64,000 nucleotides of DNA, taken from NCBI RefSeq assembly GCF_025567085.1, contig NZ_JAOQJN010000005.1, forward strand, positions 1-64,000, given 5' to 3'. Position 1 is the first letter of the stretch; the number at the start of each line of letters is the position of its first letter. The notes under the pieces are model-generated. The model was given only the letters and a program-made list of their open reading frames with translations. It made no database searches and was not told the DNA's origin. Origin of the DNA: Bovifimicola ammoniilytica (GTDB taxonomy: Bacteria > Bacillota > Clostridia > Lachnospirales > Lachnospiraceae). Of this stretch, positions 54,611 to 63,095 are shown in pieces. The position numbers were made by a program, and so were the translations under genes.

Positions 54611-55561
54611 ATGGTAGATTTAAAGATAGAGTTACCAGACGGCTTTCTTGAAGAAGAAGTAAGATGTGATTATACGGTAACCAAAGACATTAAAGAAGTA
54701 TGGGCAATAGAGATAGACTTGCTTATGCAGTTAGACGAAGTGTGTAAGAAACATAATCTCAAATATTACATTACAGATGGTACGATGCTAGGAACAGTAA
54801 GACATAAAGGATTTATACCATGGGATGATGATATAGACGTTACAATGTTTCGTGATGATTATGAGAAATTATTGAAAGTGGCAGAGACAGAGTTTAAATA
54901 TCCATATTTCTTACAGACAGAATATAGTGACCCGGGTTGTCTAAGAGGACATGCACAACTTAGAAATTCAGCAACTACAGGAATATTGAAGACAGAAGAG
55001 GGCAAATTTAAGTTTAATCAAGGATTATTTCTTGATGTATTCGTAATGGATAACGTTATTGATGATAAGAAGTTATACGAGCAGCAGAAGAAAGATGCAG
55101 AAAAATACAGGAAAAGAGCTGTTAAATATGCGAGATGGTCTACTAGATATTATAAGCAGAATACATGGCAGAGCAAAGTAAAGGGAATATTATATCCGGT
55201 TGTAAATACGTTTTTAAGAAAGACTAAGCTTGAAGAGAAGAACTTTAGGAAATTTGAAGAGGTCTGTAAGAGGTATAACAATATGGAGACAAAGTATGTG
55301 ACAACTTTAGAGTTTTCGTTCGATATAGAGAGATGGGGCAAGAGATTAAAGTCATATTTCGATAAGGTTGAATATATGCCATTTGAATTCATAAAACTTC
55401 CGATATCAGTTGATTATGATGAGATGCTGAGAAATGATTATGGAGACTATATGGTATTCAAGAAAGGAGCCAGCGCACATGGTGATATGATAATTGACAC
55501 AGACAGATCATATACTGAATATATTAATAAGATAACAAAAGATAAGAGTGGAAATAAATAG
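54611..55561 (+). CDS. LicD-family phosphotransferase (third copy)
   Basis: The 316-aa protein has the LicD core YYITDGTMLGTVRHKGFIPW then DDDIDVTM (about residues 55-81), followed by FKFNQGLFLDVFVMDNVID and a C-terminal NDYGDYMVFKKGASAHG. The C-terminal Lys/Arg-rich helical segment (about 155-235) is longer than in the other two copies. It is the last gene before the phosphocholine-supply promoter at 55615, so of the three it is the best candidate for phosphocholine transfer (inference from position only). The ribosome site is weak; the gene starts 24 bases after the previous stop. Confidence 0.9.
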   Translation: MVDLKIELPDGFLEEEVRCDYTVTKDIKEVWAIEIDLLMQLDEVCKKHNLKYYITDGTMLGTVRHKGFIPWDDDIDVTMFRDDYEKLLKVAETEFKYPYFLQTEYSDPGCLRGHAQLRNSATTGILKTEEGKFKFNQGLFLDVFVMDNVIDDKKLYEQQKKDAEKYRKRAVKYARWSTRYYKQNTWQSKVKGILYPVVNTFLRKTKLEEKNFRKFEEVCKRYNNMETKYVTTLEFSFDIERWGKRLKSYFDKVEYMPFEFIKLPISVDYDEMLRNDYGDYMVFKKGASAHGDMIIDTDRSYTEYINKITKDKSGNK

Positions 55562-55614
55562 ATATAACTAAATATAGCAAAATACGGCAGGATATAACAG
55601 TGATTATACCAGAC

Positions 55615-55643
55615 TAGACAAAAAACTACAGATATGTTATAGT
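55615..55643 (+). promoter_or_regulatory. Predicted promoter of the licA-licC-BCCT unit
   Basis: TAGACA (55615-55620), a 17-base spacer and TATAGT (55638-55643) lie in the 118-base space after the third licD, 36 bases before the licA start. The -35 hexamer TAGACA is the same as in the promoter of the second cassette (59179-59184). Confidence 0.6.
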
Positions 55644-55679
55644 TTGGTTCGTTGCCTATGAAAAATAAGGAGATATGTA

Positions 55680-56648
55680 ATGGTCGAGAATAAAGTTAAT
55701 AACGCGGAAGATAAAGATATTAAGAGATGTACAGAAGAAAGTGAAGCAGAAAAAATTGAGGATAAAGAAGTGGCTGAGCTTATTGCCAAGGTGATGAAAG
55801 TACCATTAGATGGTATAAAGAATGTATCAGCACTAAAGAAAGGAATGACTAACCGCTCATTTATATTTGAATATGAAGATAAGAAATATATTATGAGAAT
55901 ACCGGGGAATGGTTCAAAAGAGACCGTTAACAGGGAAGAAGAAGCGGCAGTTTATAATATTATCAGCGATAAAGATATTTGTGATAATATAATATATATT
56001 AATCCAAAAACGGGTTACAAAATTACTGAATATATAGAAGATGCGAGAGCATGTGATCCGTTAAATGAAGAAGATTTAAGAAAATGTATGAAGAAATTAC
56101 GTGAATTTCACAATATGAAATTGAAAGTAGGTCATACATATGATTTATTCTGGTATCTGGAATATTATGAGAAGCTTTGGAAGGGCAGATCATCAATGTA
56201 TCCGGATTATGAAGAGACTAAGAAGAAAATATATGAGTTAAAAGATTACATAGAAGAACACGCAGGCGAGATGGTATTAACGCATATTGATCCTAATTAT
56301 AATAATTTTCTATTTAGTACAGACGAGAATGGAGAAGAAAAGTTGAATCTTATCGATTGGGAATATGCAGGAATGCAGGACCCTGATGTGGATATTGCTG
56401 TGTTTGGCACATATGCAATGTATAACAGGGAACAGATAGATAAGCTTATTTCAATATATTTTCCGGAAGGCTGTACAAGAGAAAGAAGAATAAATATATA
56501 TTGCTATGTTGCAATTTATGCAATGTTAACAAGTAACTGGTGTGAATATAAGAGACATCTGGGAATTAACTTTGGAGAGTATTCATTAATGCAGTACAGA
56601 TATGCTAAAGAATTTTATGATATTGCTAAAGCAGAGATGCGAAGCTAA
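55680..56648 (+). CDS. licA: Choline kinase, LicA-like
   Basis: LicA phosphorylates imported choline to phosphocholine with ATP in the cytosol. The 322-aa protein has the APH/choline-kinase fold: a charged extension of about 30 residues, then LKKGMTNRSFIFEYEDKKYI (N-lobe, about 52-71), the catalytic loop THIDPNYNNFLF (His202, Asp204, Asn209) and the metal ligand in LIDWEYAGMQDPDVDIA (Asp226). Genes for a LicC-like cytidylyltransferase and a BCCT carrier follow, a complete choline-to-CDP-choline set. AAGGAGAT precedes the ATG. It is homologous to the C-terminal domain of the fusion protein at 59246-61003. Confidence 0.92.
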   Translation: MVENKVNNAEDKDIKRCTEESEAEKIEDKEVAELIAKVMKVPLDGIKNVSALKKGMTNRSFIFEYEDKKYIMRIPGNGSKETVNREEEAAVYNIISDKDICDNIIYINPKTGYKITEYIEDARACDPLNEEDLRKCMKKLREFHNMKLKVGHTYDLFWYLEYYEKLWKGRSSMYPDYEETKKKIYELKDYIEEHAGEMVLTHIDPNYNNFLFSTDENGEEKLNLIDWEYAGMQDPDVDIAVFGTYAMYNREQIDKLISIYFPEGCTRERRINIYCYVAIYAMLTSNWCEYKRHLGINFGEYSLMQYRYAKEFYDIAKAEMRS

Positions 56649-56786
56649 TAACTTTGATAGCCAGAGTTATCAGATTCATAATAATTAAATTTTGGCATAA
56701 TAAACAGGTTCATAACAAATAAGATAACATATCAGGCATAGATATATGACAACTGATATGAAAATATAAGAAAGAAGGGCAGACAA

Positions 56787-57503
56787 ATGCATCATGTAGA
56801 GCGAGCTATAATAATGGCGGCCGGTTTTGGTAACCGAATGAGGCCGGTTACGGATACGATACCTAAGCCTTTAGTAAAGGTAAATGGTAAGAGAATGATT
56901 GAAACATGTATAGATGGATTATTAGCTAATGGGATTACTGAAATATACATAGTTGTAGGATATCTTAAAGAAAAGTTCAACGTTATTAAGGAGAAATATC
57001 CTTTTATCCAATTCATTGAAAATCCCTATTATGAAACATGTAATAATATTTCCTCATTATATATGGCGAGGGAACATTTAAAGAATGTACTTATACTTGA
57101 TGGAGATCAGGTAATTCGCAACGCAGAAATATTAAGACCTGAGTTCGAACGTTCGGGATATAATTGTGTATGGACAGATGAAGATACTATCGAATGGACT
57201 CTTACTGTAGAGAATGGTATTGGTGTGTCATGCAGCAGAATCGGTGGGAATCATGCATGGCAGATGTTCAGCATATCAAGATGGACAGAAGAGGATGGAC
57301 AAAAGTTAAAGAGACATTTAGAACTTGAATTCATAGAGAAGAAGAATACCAAGATATATTGGGATGATATACCATGCATCTGTCATTTTGATGAATATAA
57401 GATGGGCATTATGGAAATGAAGAGAGAAGATATGATAGAAATTGACAGCTTAGAAGAGTTAATTGCGATGGATAGCAGTTATGCGAAATATAAAGAGAAT
57501 TAA
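56787..57503 (+). CDS. licC: Phosphocholine cytidylyltransferase, LicC-like
   Basis: LicC makes CDP-choline from phosphocholine and CTP. The 238-aa protein has the nucleotidyltransferase core RAIIMAAGFGNRMRPVTDTI then PKPLVKVNGKRMIE (residues 6-39), IYIVVGYLKEKF, ENPYYETCNNISSLYMA and VLILDGDQVI with the metal-binding Asp. Its position between licA and a choline-type carrier makes choline the most probable substrate over a sugar. AAGAAGGG lies before the ATG. It belongs to the transcript that starts at the 55615 promoter and ends at the terminator near 59210. A truncated relative occurs at 61006-61155. Confidence 0.9.
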   Translation: MHHVERAIIMAAGFGNRMRPVTDTIPKPLVKVNGKRMIETCIDGLLANGITEIYIVVGYLKEKFNVIKEKYPFIQFIENPYYETCNNISSLYMAREHLKNVLILDGDQVIRNAEILRPEFERSGYNCVWTDEDTIEWTLTVENGIGVSCSRIGGNHAWQMFSISRWTEEDGQKLKRHLELEFIEKKNTKIYWDDIPCICHFDEYKMGIMEMKREDMIEIDSLEELIAMDSSYAKYKEN

Positions 57504-57592
57504 TAGAAATAAATTATAAGGCTTAGGATATAAGAAGACATTAAGTATATGCCTGGTATAAATTAAAGGATAAAAGACATAGGAGAGCAGAG

Positions 57593-59134
57593 ATGGAAAA
57601 TAAAGAGCAGAGAAGAAGTAGTGATATTGACTGGTTTTCAATGATAGTACCATTGTTAGGTGTTATAGCAGTATGTATATGGATATTTTTGTCACCAAGA
57701 CAGTCAGAGATAATAATACAGAAGGTAAGAAGTTTCTTCAGTGATGATATAGGAATAATATATGCAATCGTGGGACTTGGAATGTTTGCATGTACAATGT
57801 TTGTTGCATTTTCTAAGTATGGAAAGATAAAACTTGGTAAAGAAGATGATAAACCTATATATTCGTCTTTTAGCTGGGGTGTAATGATATTTACAGCTAC
57901 AATGGCAGCAGATACATTATTCTATTCATTATGTGAATGGGCATTATATGCAAATGAACCATATATCAATAGTTTGGGTGGTATTCAGAAATGGGCATCA
58001 ACGTATCCGTTATTCCATTGGGGACCAATAGGATGGAGTTTCTACATAATGGTAGGTGCGGCATTTGGATTTATGCTTCATGTAAGAGGCAGAGAGAAAC
58101 AGAAGTTCTCTGAAGGATGCAGACCACTTATTGGTGATAAGGTAGATGGAATATGGGGCAAGATAATCAATGTTATTGCTATATTTGCATTAATAGCGGG
58201 AACCGCGACGAGTTTCTCAGTATCAACACCATTGCTTACAAGAGCACTTACAAGAGTATTTGGCTTTAAACAGGGAACAGGGCTTACAATGTGTGTATTA
58301 CTTGTAATTGCTTTAGTATATACATTAACAGTACTTTTTGGAATGAAAGGTATACAGAAGTTAGCATCATATTGTTCATACCTTTTCTTCGCACTTTTAT
58401 TATACGTTCTTATAGGTGGACGTGAGGCTACATACATATTAGAAACAGGTTTTTCGGCAATAGGTAATATGACACAGAATTTTATTGGAATGGCTACTAA
58501 TCTTGATCCACTTCGTGAGAATATGTTTCCACAGAACTGGACAATTTATTACTGGGCTTACTGGCTTACATGTTGTGCAGCAACACCATTCTTTATTGGT
58601 AAAATCAGTAAAGGAAGAACAATTAAGAATACAATATTAGGCGGATATGCATGGGGACTTGCAGGAACTTTTGTATCATTTATAATTCTTGGTAATTATG
58701 GTATGGCACAGCAGTTAAAACATGGTGTGGATATCAGTGGAACAATTGCCAACACAGGTGATTATTCGGCAGCCATACTTAAAATATTTGATACATTGCC
58801 ATTATCAAGCATTGGCTTAATTATGTTAGTAATTACAATGATAACGTTCTATTCTACAACACTAGATGCATTAACGATGGTTATATCATCATATTCATAT
58901 AAGAAGTTAAAGGCAGATAAAGAACCACATAAAGCAGTAAGAACATTCTGGGCAATAGTATTCGTGTTATTTCCAATAGCGCTTATATTTGCAGAGAACT
59001 CGATGTACAGCTTACAGTCGGTGTCGGTAATATCAGCATTTCCGATGGGCGTGGTGGTTATAATGGTTATAGTAAGTTTCTTTAAAGATGCTAATAGCTA
59101 TATAAAAGATAAGAAATCAGGAAAAACGTCATAA
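57593..59134 (+). CDS. BCCT-family choline/betaine transporter (first copy)
   Basis: The 513-aa protein has twelve predicted membrane helices and the BCCT signature NWTIYYWAYWLTCC (about residue 307), preceded by ATYILETGFSAIGNMTQNFI and followed by GKISKGRTIKN. BCCT carriers import choline, betaine or carnitine driven by ion or proton gradients. In this context it would supply choline to LicA. AGGAGAG precedes the ATG. It is about 80% alike by eye to the second copy at 61148, including long identical stretches (ILETGFSAIGNMTQNFIGMA). A terminator follows at 59158. Confidence 0.92.
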   Translation: MENKEQRRSSDIDWFSMIVPLLGVIAVCIWIFLSPRQSEIIIQKVRSFFSDDIGIIYAIVGLGMFACTMFVAFSKYGKIKLGKEDDKPIYSSFSWGVMIFTATMAADTLFYSLCEWALYANEPYINSLGGIQKWASTYPLFHWGPIGWSFYIMVGAAFGFMLHVRGREKQKFSEGCRPLIGDKVDGIWGKIINVIAIFALIAGTATSFSVSTPLLTRALTRVFGFKQGTGLTMCVLLVIALVYTLTVLFGMKGIQKLASYCSYLFFALLLYVLIGGREATYILETGFSAIGNMTQNFIGMATNLDPLRENMFPQNWTIYYWAYWLTCCAATPFFIGKISKGRTIKNTILGGYAWGLAGTFVSFIILGNYGMAQQLKHGVDISGTIANTGDYSAAILKIFDTLPLSSIGLIMLVITMITFYSTTLDALTMVISSYSYKKLKADKEPHKAVRTFWAIVFVLFPIALIFAENSMYSLQSVSVISAFPMGVVVIMVIVSFFKDANSYIKDKKSGKTS

Positions 59135-59157
59135 TTAATATTAAATATAACAAATAT

Positions 59158-59210
59158 AACACATAGAGTAATTTTTTATAGACAGATATTACTTTATGTG
59201 TTATATTTTT
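59158..59210 (+). terminator. Intrinsic terminator ending the first lic cassette
   Basis: AACACATAGAGTAAT (59158-59172) pairs with ATTACTTTATGTGTT (59188-59202) over 15 bp with one G-U pair, followed by ATATTTTT. The next gene starts only 36 bases further on. Confidence 0.75.
59179..59207 (+). promoter_or_regulatory. Promoter embedded in the terminator, second lic cassette
   Basis: TAGACA (59179-59184), a 17-base spacer and TATATT (59202-59207) overlap the loop and 3' arm of the terminator. It is the only promoter that fits between the two cassettes; transcription would begin near 59214, about 32 bases before the start of the fusion gene. Confidence 0.5.
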
Positions 59211-59245
59211 ACTAGACGTTCACGAAATGTAAAAAGGAGACAATT

Positions 59246-61003
59246 ATGAACAACCAGGAAAAAGATGTATTAAAATATATATTTAAAGATAAAAGTATTA
59301 ATCAGAGAATGATAGCTGAGGCAACGGGACATTCATTAGGAACTGTTAATAAATGCATTAAAGAGCTTATAGATAATAAATATTTAGATGGTGAAATGCA
59401 GCTGTTACCTAAGGCGTTAGAATTAATTAAAAAGAGCAGACCACAGAATGCTATTATTTTAGCAGCGGGTTTCGGAATGAGAATGGTGCCAATTAATACT
59501 GAAGTATCTAAAGGAATGTTAGAAGTTAAAGGAGAACCTCTGATAGAAAGAACTATTAAGCAGTTACATGAGGCAGGTATAGATAAGATATACATAGTTG
59601 TTGGTTTTATGAAAGAACAATATGAATATCTGATAGATAAATATAATATAGAAATGGTTGTTAACAGCGAATACTCTATGAAGAACAATCTGTATTCGGT
59701 TAACAAAGTTATAGATAAGTTATCTGATTCATACATTATTCCATGTGATATCTGGTGTAAGAATAATCCTTACGATGGTGTCGAATTATATTCGTGGTAT
59801 ATGGTAAATGATACAAAGAATATCGAGAGCACAGTAAGTATTAACAGAAAGAAAGAATTAATACCTGTCAAAGATGACGAGCAAGGCAATGCTATGATAG
59901 GAATAAGCTATCTTACAGGTGAAGATGCGGCTTTAGTTAAAGAAGAGATAATCAGGTTATGCGAAAATGAAAGAAATAGTGATAAATTCTGGGAAGAAGC
60001 ATTATTTACGGATAGAATTAAGGTAGCAGCTAAAATCGTAAAGAGTGGTGATGCTGTGGAGATAAATACATATGAGCAGTTAAAGGAATTAGATGGTGAA
60101 TCGGCGAATCTTAAGTCAAAGGCAATTGAAATTATCGCTGATGTTATGAGCGTAGGAATAGGAGATATAAAGAATATTGAGGTGCTTAAAAAGGGAATGA
60201 CGAACCGCTCATTTTTATTCAATTGTAAGGGTAAAAAATATATTATGAGAATACCAGGTCCCGGAGCAAATGAGATGATAAACAGGAAGCAGGAGGCAGA
60301 GGTTTATAACGTAATAAAGGATAAAAAAATCTGTGACGAGATAATATTTATTGACCCGGATACAGGTTATAAAATAACAGAATACATAGAAAATGTAAGA
60401 ATGTGTGATCCATTCAATAAAGATGAAGTAAGCCGATGCATAAGCAGGTTAAAAGATTTTCATAAGCTTAAGTTAGAAGTTGGTCATGAATTTGATATAT
60501 TTAAGAATATGGAATTTTATGAAAACTTATGGGAAGGCAAGCCGTCTGTTTACAGGGATTACATTGATACAAAAAATAAAATGTATGAATTAAAAGAATA
60601 TATAGACAGTCACGTCAAAGAGAAAATCTTATGTCATATAGATGCTAATTGTGATAATTTTCTGTTTAGTAAGGCAGCTGACGGAACAGAGAAGATAACG
60701 TTAATAGATTGGGAATATGCAGGAATGCAGGACCATGATATAGATATAGCAATGTTTGGAATATATGCTATGTATGATAGAGATAAAATGGATGAATTAA
60801 TTGACATTTATTATGAAAACAATTGCTTACCTGAAATACGGATAAAGATATATTGTTATATTGCTGTTTGTGGTCTGTTGTGGAGTAACTGGTGTGAATA
60901 TAAGAGAAATCAGGGTGTTGATTTTGGAGATTATTCAATAAGACAGTACAGATATGCTAAAGAATACTACAGGATAGCCAAGGAGGAAATGGAGAAATTA
61001 TAA
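59246..61003 (+). CDS. HTH-LicC-LicA fusion protein
   Basis: Three functions are joined in one 585-aa protein. Residues 1-60 form a winged-helix-like DNA-binding domain (KDVLKYIFKDKSINQRMIAE, ATGHSLGTVNKCIKELIDNK). Residues about 68-280 are a LicC-type cytidylyltransferase (NAIILAAGFGMRMVPINTEV, IYIVVGFMKEQY, YIIPCDIWCKNNP). Residues about 290-585 are a LicA-type choline kinase (LKKGMTNRSFLFNCKGKKYI, CHIDANCDNFLF with His464, LIDWEYAGMQDHDIDIA). LicC-LicA fusions are known elsewhere; the added HTH could let the enzyme sense CTP, choline or its products and control its own locus (inference). AAAAAGGAG precedes the ATG. Its kinase half and the downstream licC remnant and BCCT repeat the gene order of the first cassette. 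Confidence 0.9.
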   Translation: MNNQEKDVLKYIFKDKSINQRMIAEATGHSLGTVNKCIKELIDNKYLDGEMQLLPKALELIKKSRPQNAIILAAGFGMRMVPINTEVSKGMLEVKGEPLIERTIKQLHEAGIDKIYIVVGFMKEQYEYLIDKYNIEMVVNSEYSMKNNLYSVNKVIDKLSDSYIIPCDIWCKNNPYDGVELYSWYMVNDTKNIESTVSINRKKELIPVKDDEQGNAMIGISYLTGEDAALVKEEIIRLCENERNSDKFWEEALFTDRIKVAAKIVKSGDAVEINTYEQLKELDGESANLKSKAIEIIADVMSVGIGDIKNIEVLKKGMTNRSFLFNCKGKKYIMRIPGPGANEMINRKQEAEVYNVIKDKKICDEIIFIDPDTGYKITEYIENVRMCDPFNKDEVSRCISRLKDFHKLKLEVGHEFDIFKNMEFYENLWEGKPSVYRDYIDTKNKMYELKEYIDSHVKEKILCHIDANCDNFLFSKAADGTEKITLIDWEYAGMQDHDIDIAMFGIYAMYDRDKMDELIDIYYENNCLPEIRIKIYCYIAVCGLLWSNWCEYKRNQGVDFGDYSIRQYRYAKEYYRIAKEEMEKL

Positions 61004-61005
61004 AT

Positions 61006-61155
61006 CCTATAAAAAGAGCCATTATAATGGCAGCAGGCTTAGAAAGCAGAACGAGACCGGTTACGGATACCACACCATACCTCTTGTTTGATGAGTTAAT
61101 TAAACTAGATAAAAGTTATGAAAATATTGTAAATGGAGGAAAGAAAGATGAGTAA
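61006..61155 (+). pseudogene. Internally deleted licC remnant
   Basis: After the fusion gene the frame reads PIKRAIIMAAGLESRTRPVT and DTTPYLL, which matches the LicC N-terminus (RAIIMAAGFGNRMRPVTDTI), then passes directly into FDELIKLDKSYENI, which matches the LicC C-terminus (LEELIAMDSSYAKY). The middle 190 or so codons are missing. It has no start codon of its own and ends at TAA 61153-61155, overlapping the start of the second BCCT gene. It is what is left of a second licC, made dispensable by the cytidylyltransferase domain in the fusion protein (inference). Confidence 0.85.
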
Positions 61156-62728
61156 AGAAACGAAAAAGGAAGGATTAATAGGAAGATTAGACTGGTTTTC
61201 AATGATAGTACCTCTTATAGGTGTTATTGCAATGTGTATTATGTTTATGGTATTTCCGAATGAATCCACAGCAGTATTAAAGAATATCAGAGGTTTTCTG
61301 GGAGATGACTTCGGCATATATTATGCTATATTAGGACTTGGAATATTTGCATGTACAATGTTTATAGCATTTTCTAAGTATGGAAAGATTAAGTTAGGAA
61401 AAGATTGTGACAAACCGCAGTATTCATCATTTAGCTGGGGTGTAATGATATTTACTTCGACTATGGCAGCAGATATCTTATTTTATTCTCTATGTGAATG
61501 GGCATTATATGCAAATGAGCCATATATAGAGCAATTAGGCGGAATCCAGAAATGGGCATCTACATATCCGTTATTCCATTGGGGACCAATAGCATGGAGC
61601 TTTTATATTGTATTGGCTGTAGCGTTTGGATTTATGCTGCATATAAGAGGAAGAGAAAAACAGAAATTCTCTGAAGGGTGCAGACCGCTTTTAGGAGATA
61701 AGGTGGATGGTATTTGGGGGAAAATTATTGATTTAATAGCAATATTTGCATTGATTGCAGGTACGGCTACAACATTTTCGCTTGCAACTCCTCTGTTATC
61801 TACAGCACTTAGTGAAGTGTTCGGGTTCAACAAGGGTACAACATTAACAATTATAATTCTTCTGATTATAGCATTTGTATATACACTAACTGTTTTACTT
61901 GGAATGAAAGGTGTATCAAGACTGGCTTCAGGCTGTTCATACCTATTCTTTGCATTGTTATTATACTTCTTAATCGGTGGTAAAGAAGCTACATATATTT
62001 TAGAAACAGGATTTTCGGCAATAGGAAATATGACACAGAACTTCATTGGAATGGCAACCTGGTTAGATCCACTTCGTGAGAATTCATTTCCACAGAACTG
62101 GACAATCTATTATTGGGCATACTGGATGGTATGGTGTGTGGCTACTCCATTCTTTATTGGTAAAATTAGTAAGGGAAGAACAGTTAAAAATACGGTACTT
62201 GGTGGCTATGGATGGGGTCTTGCAGGAACGTTTACATCATTTATTATTCTTGGTAACTATGGTCTGGCACAGCAGATGAAGCATGGCCTTGATGTAAGTG
62301 GAAGTATTGCAGCAAATGGCGATTATTCAGCAGCTATTATGAAAATATTTGATACGTTGCCATTGTCAAGCATAGGACTTATTCTTCTGGTAATAACCAT
62401 GATAGCTTTCTATTCAACAACTTTTGATGCACTTACAATGGTAATATCATCATACTCATATAAGAAATTAAAAGTTGATGAAGAACCTGATAAGAAAGTC
62501 AGAACATTCTGGGCGATTATGTTTATATTATTCCCGATAGCATTAATTTTCTCAGAGAATTCAATGTATAGCCTGCAATCGGTATCGATTATTGCAGCAT
62601 TTCCAATTGGAATAATAGTAATAATGATAGTAGCAAGTTTCTTTAAAGATGCTAAGAAATATTTAGAGGAGAAAGAAAAACCAGTGATTTGCGAAGAAGA
62701 TAAAAAAGAGACTGAAGCTAATAAGTAG
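61148..62728 (+). CDS. BCCT-family choline/betaine transporter (second copy)
   Basis: The 526-aa protein has twelve predicted helices and the BCCT signature NWTIYYWAYWMVWC, again with ILETGFSAIGNMTQNFIGMA just before it. The start is ATG 61148: GGAGG at 61135-61139 precedes it, and ATG 61133 contains that site. Compared with the first copy, changes are concentrated at the termini and in helices near residues 20-40 and 215-240; the charged C-terminal tail is longer. It is presumably the choline source for the fusion protein, possibly with a different affinity or substrate. It ends the second lic cassette. Confidence 0.92.
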   Translation: MSKETKKEGLIGRLDWFSMIVPLIGVIAMCIMFMVFPNESTAVLKNIRGFLGDDFGIYYAILGLGIFACTMFIAFSKYGKIKLGKDCDKPQYSSFSWGVMIFTSTMAADILFYSLCEWALYANEPYIEQLGGIQKWASTYPLFHWGPIAWSFYIVLAVAFGFMLHIRGREKQKFSEGCRPLLGDKVDGIWGKIIDLIAIFALIAGTATTFSLATPLLSTALSEVFGFNKGTTLTIIILLIIAFVYTLTVLLGMKGVSRLASGCSYLFFALLLYFLIGGKEATYILETGFSAIGNMTQNFIGMATWLDPLRENSFPQNWTIYYWAYWMVWCVATPFFIGKISKGRTVKNTVLGGYGWGLAGTFTSFIILGNYGLAQQMKHGLDVSGSIAANGDYSAAIMKIFDTLPLSSIGLILLVITMIAFYSTTFDALTMVISSYSYKKLKVDEEPDKKVRTFWAIMFILFPIALIFSENSMYSLQSVSIIAAFPIGIIVIMIVASFFKDAKKYLEEKEKPVICEEDKKETEANK

Positions 62729-62884
62729 AAATATTATAATATTAATATTCATAAAAACATTATCGATATAGTAGTAAATACTAATAAATATTGTTTAATA
62801 AATTAGTACTGAACTAATTGAACTTTGAAAATTAATATGGTAAAAAATAATTTTATATGCTAGTATATAAATATAGCTAGTAGT

Positions 62885-62928
62885 AAAGGCGGTAAGAAGT
62901 GTTGGGTGCAGATTTCTTACCGCTTTTT
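62885..62928 (+). terminator. Strong intrinsic terminator of the second lic cassette
   Basis: GCGGTAAGAA (62889-62898) pairs with TTCTTACCGC (62914-62923), extendable by AAAG/TTTT at the base, followed by TTTTT. In the 367-base gap 62729-63095 the only other structure I see is a GCTAGTA direct repeat (62859 and 62876). Confidence 0.85.
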
Positions 62929-63095
62929 GATAACTAATGATTTGAATGATTCATAAATGTACGCAGGTTATATAAAAATATGAAATAACAGATTCTATAT
63001 TTTGGAAACAGTGGATAATTTATGATGAGGTACACAGGAAAGATATAAAAAAGCAGATTTTGTATTAAGAAAAACAATGGAAATGGAGAGAAGTT

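Noticed and set aside
58078..58437. Minus-strand open frame repeated in both BCCT genes (also 61603-62046)
   Set aside because: Conservation of the antisense frame follows from the similarity of the two transporter genes; there is no start signal or promoter.
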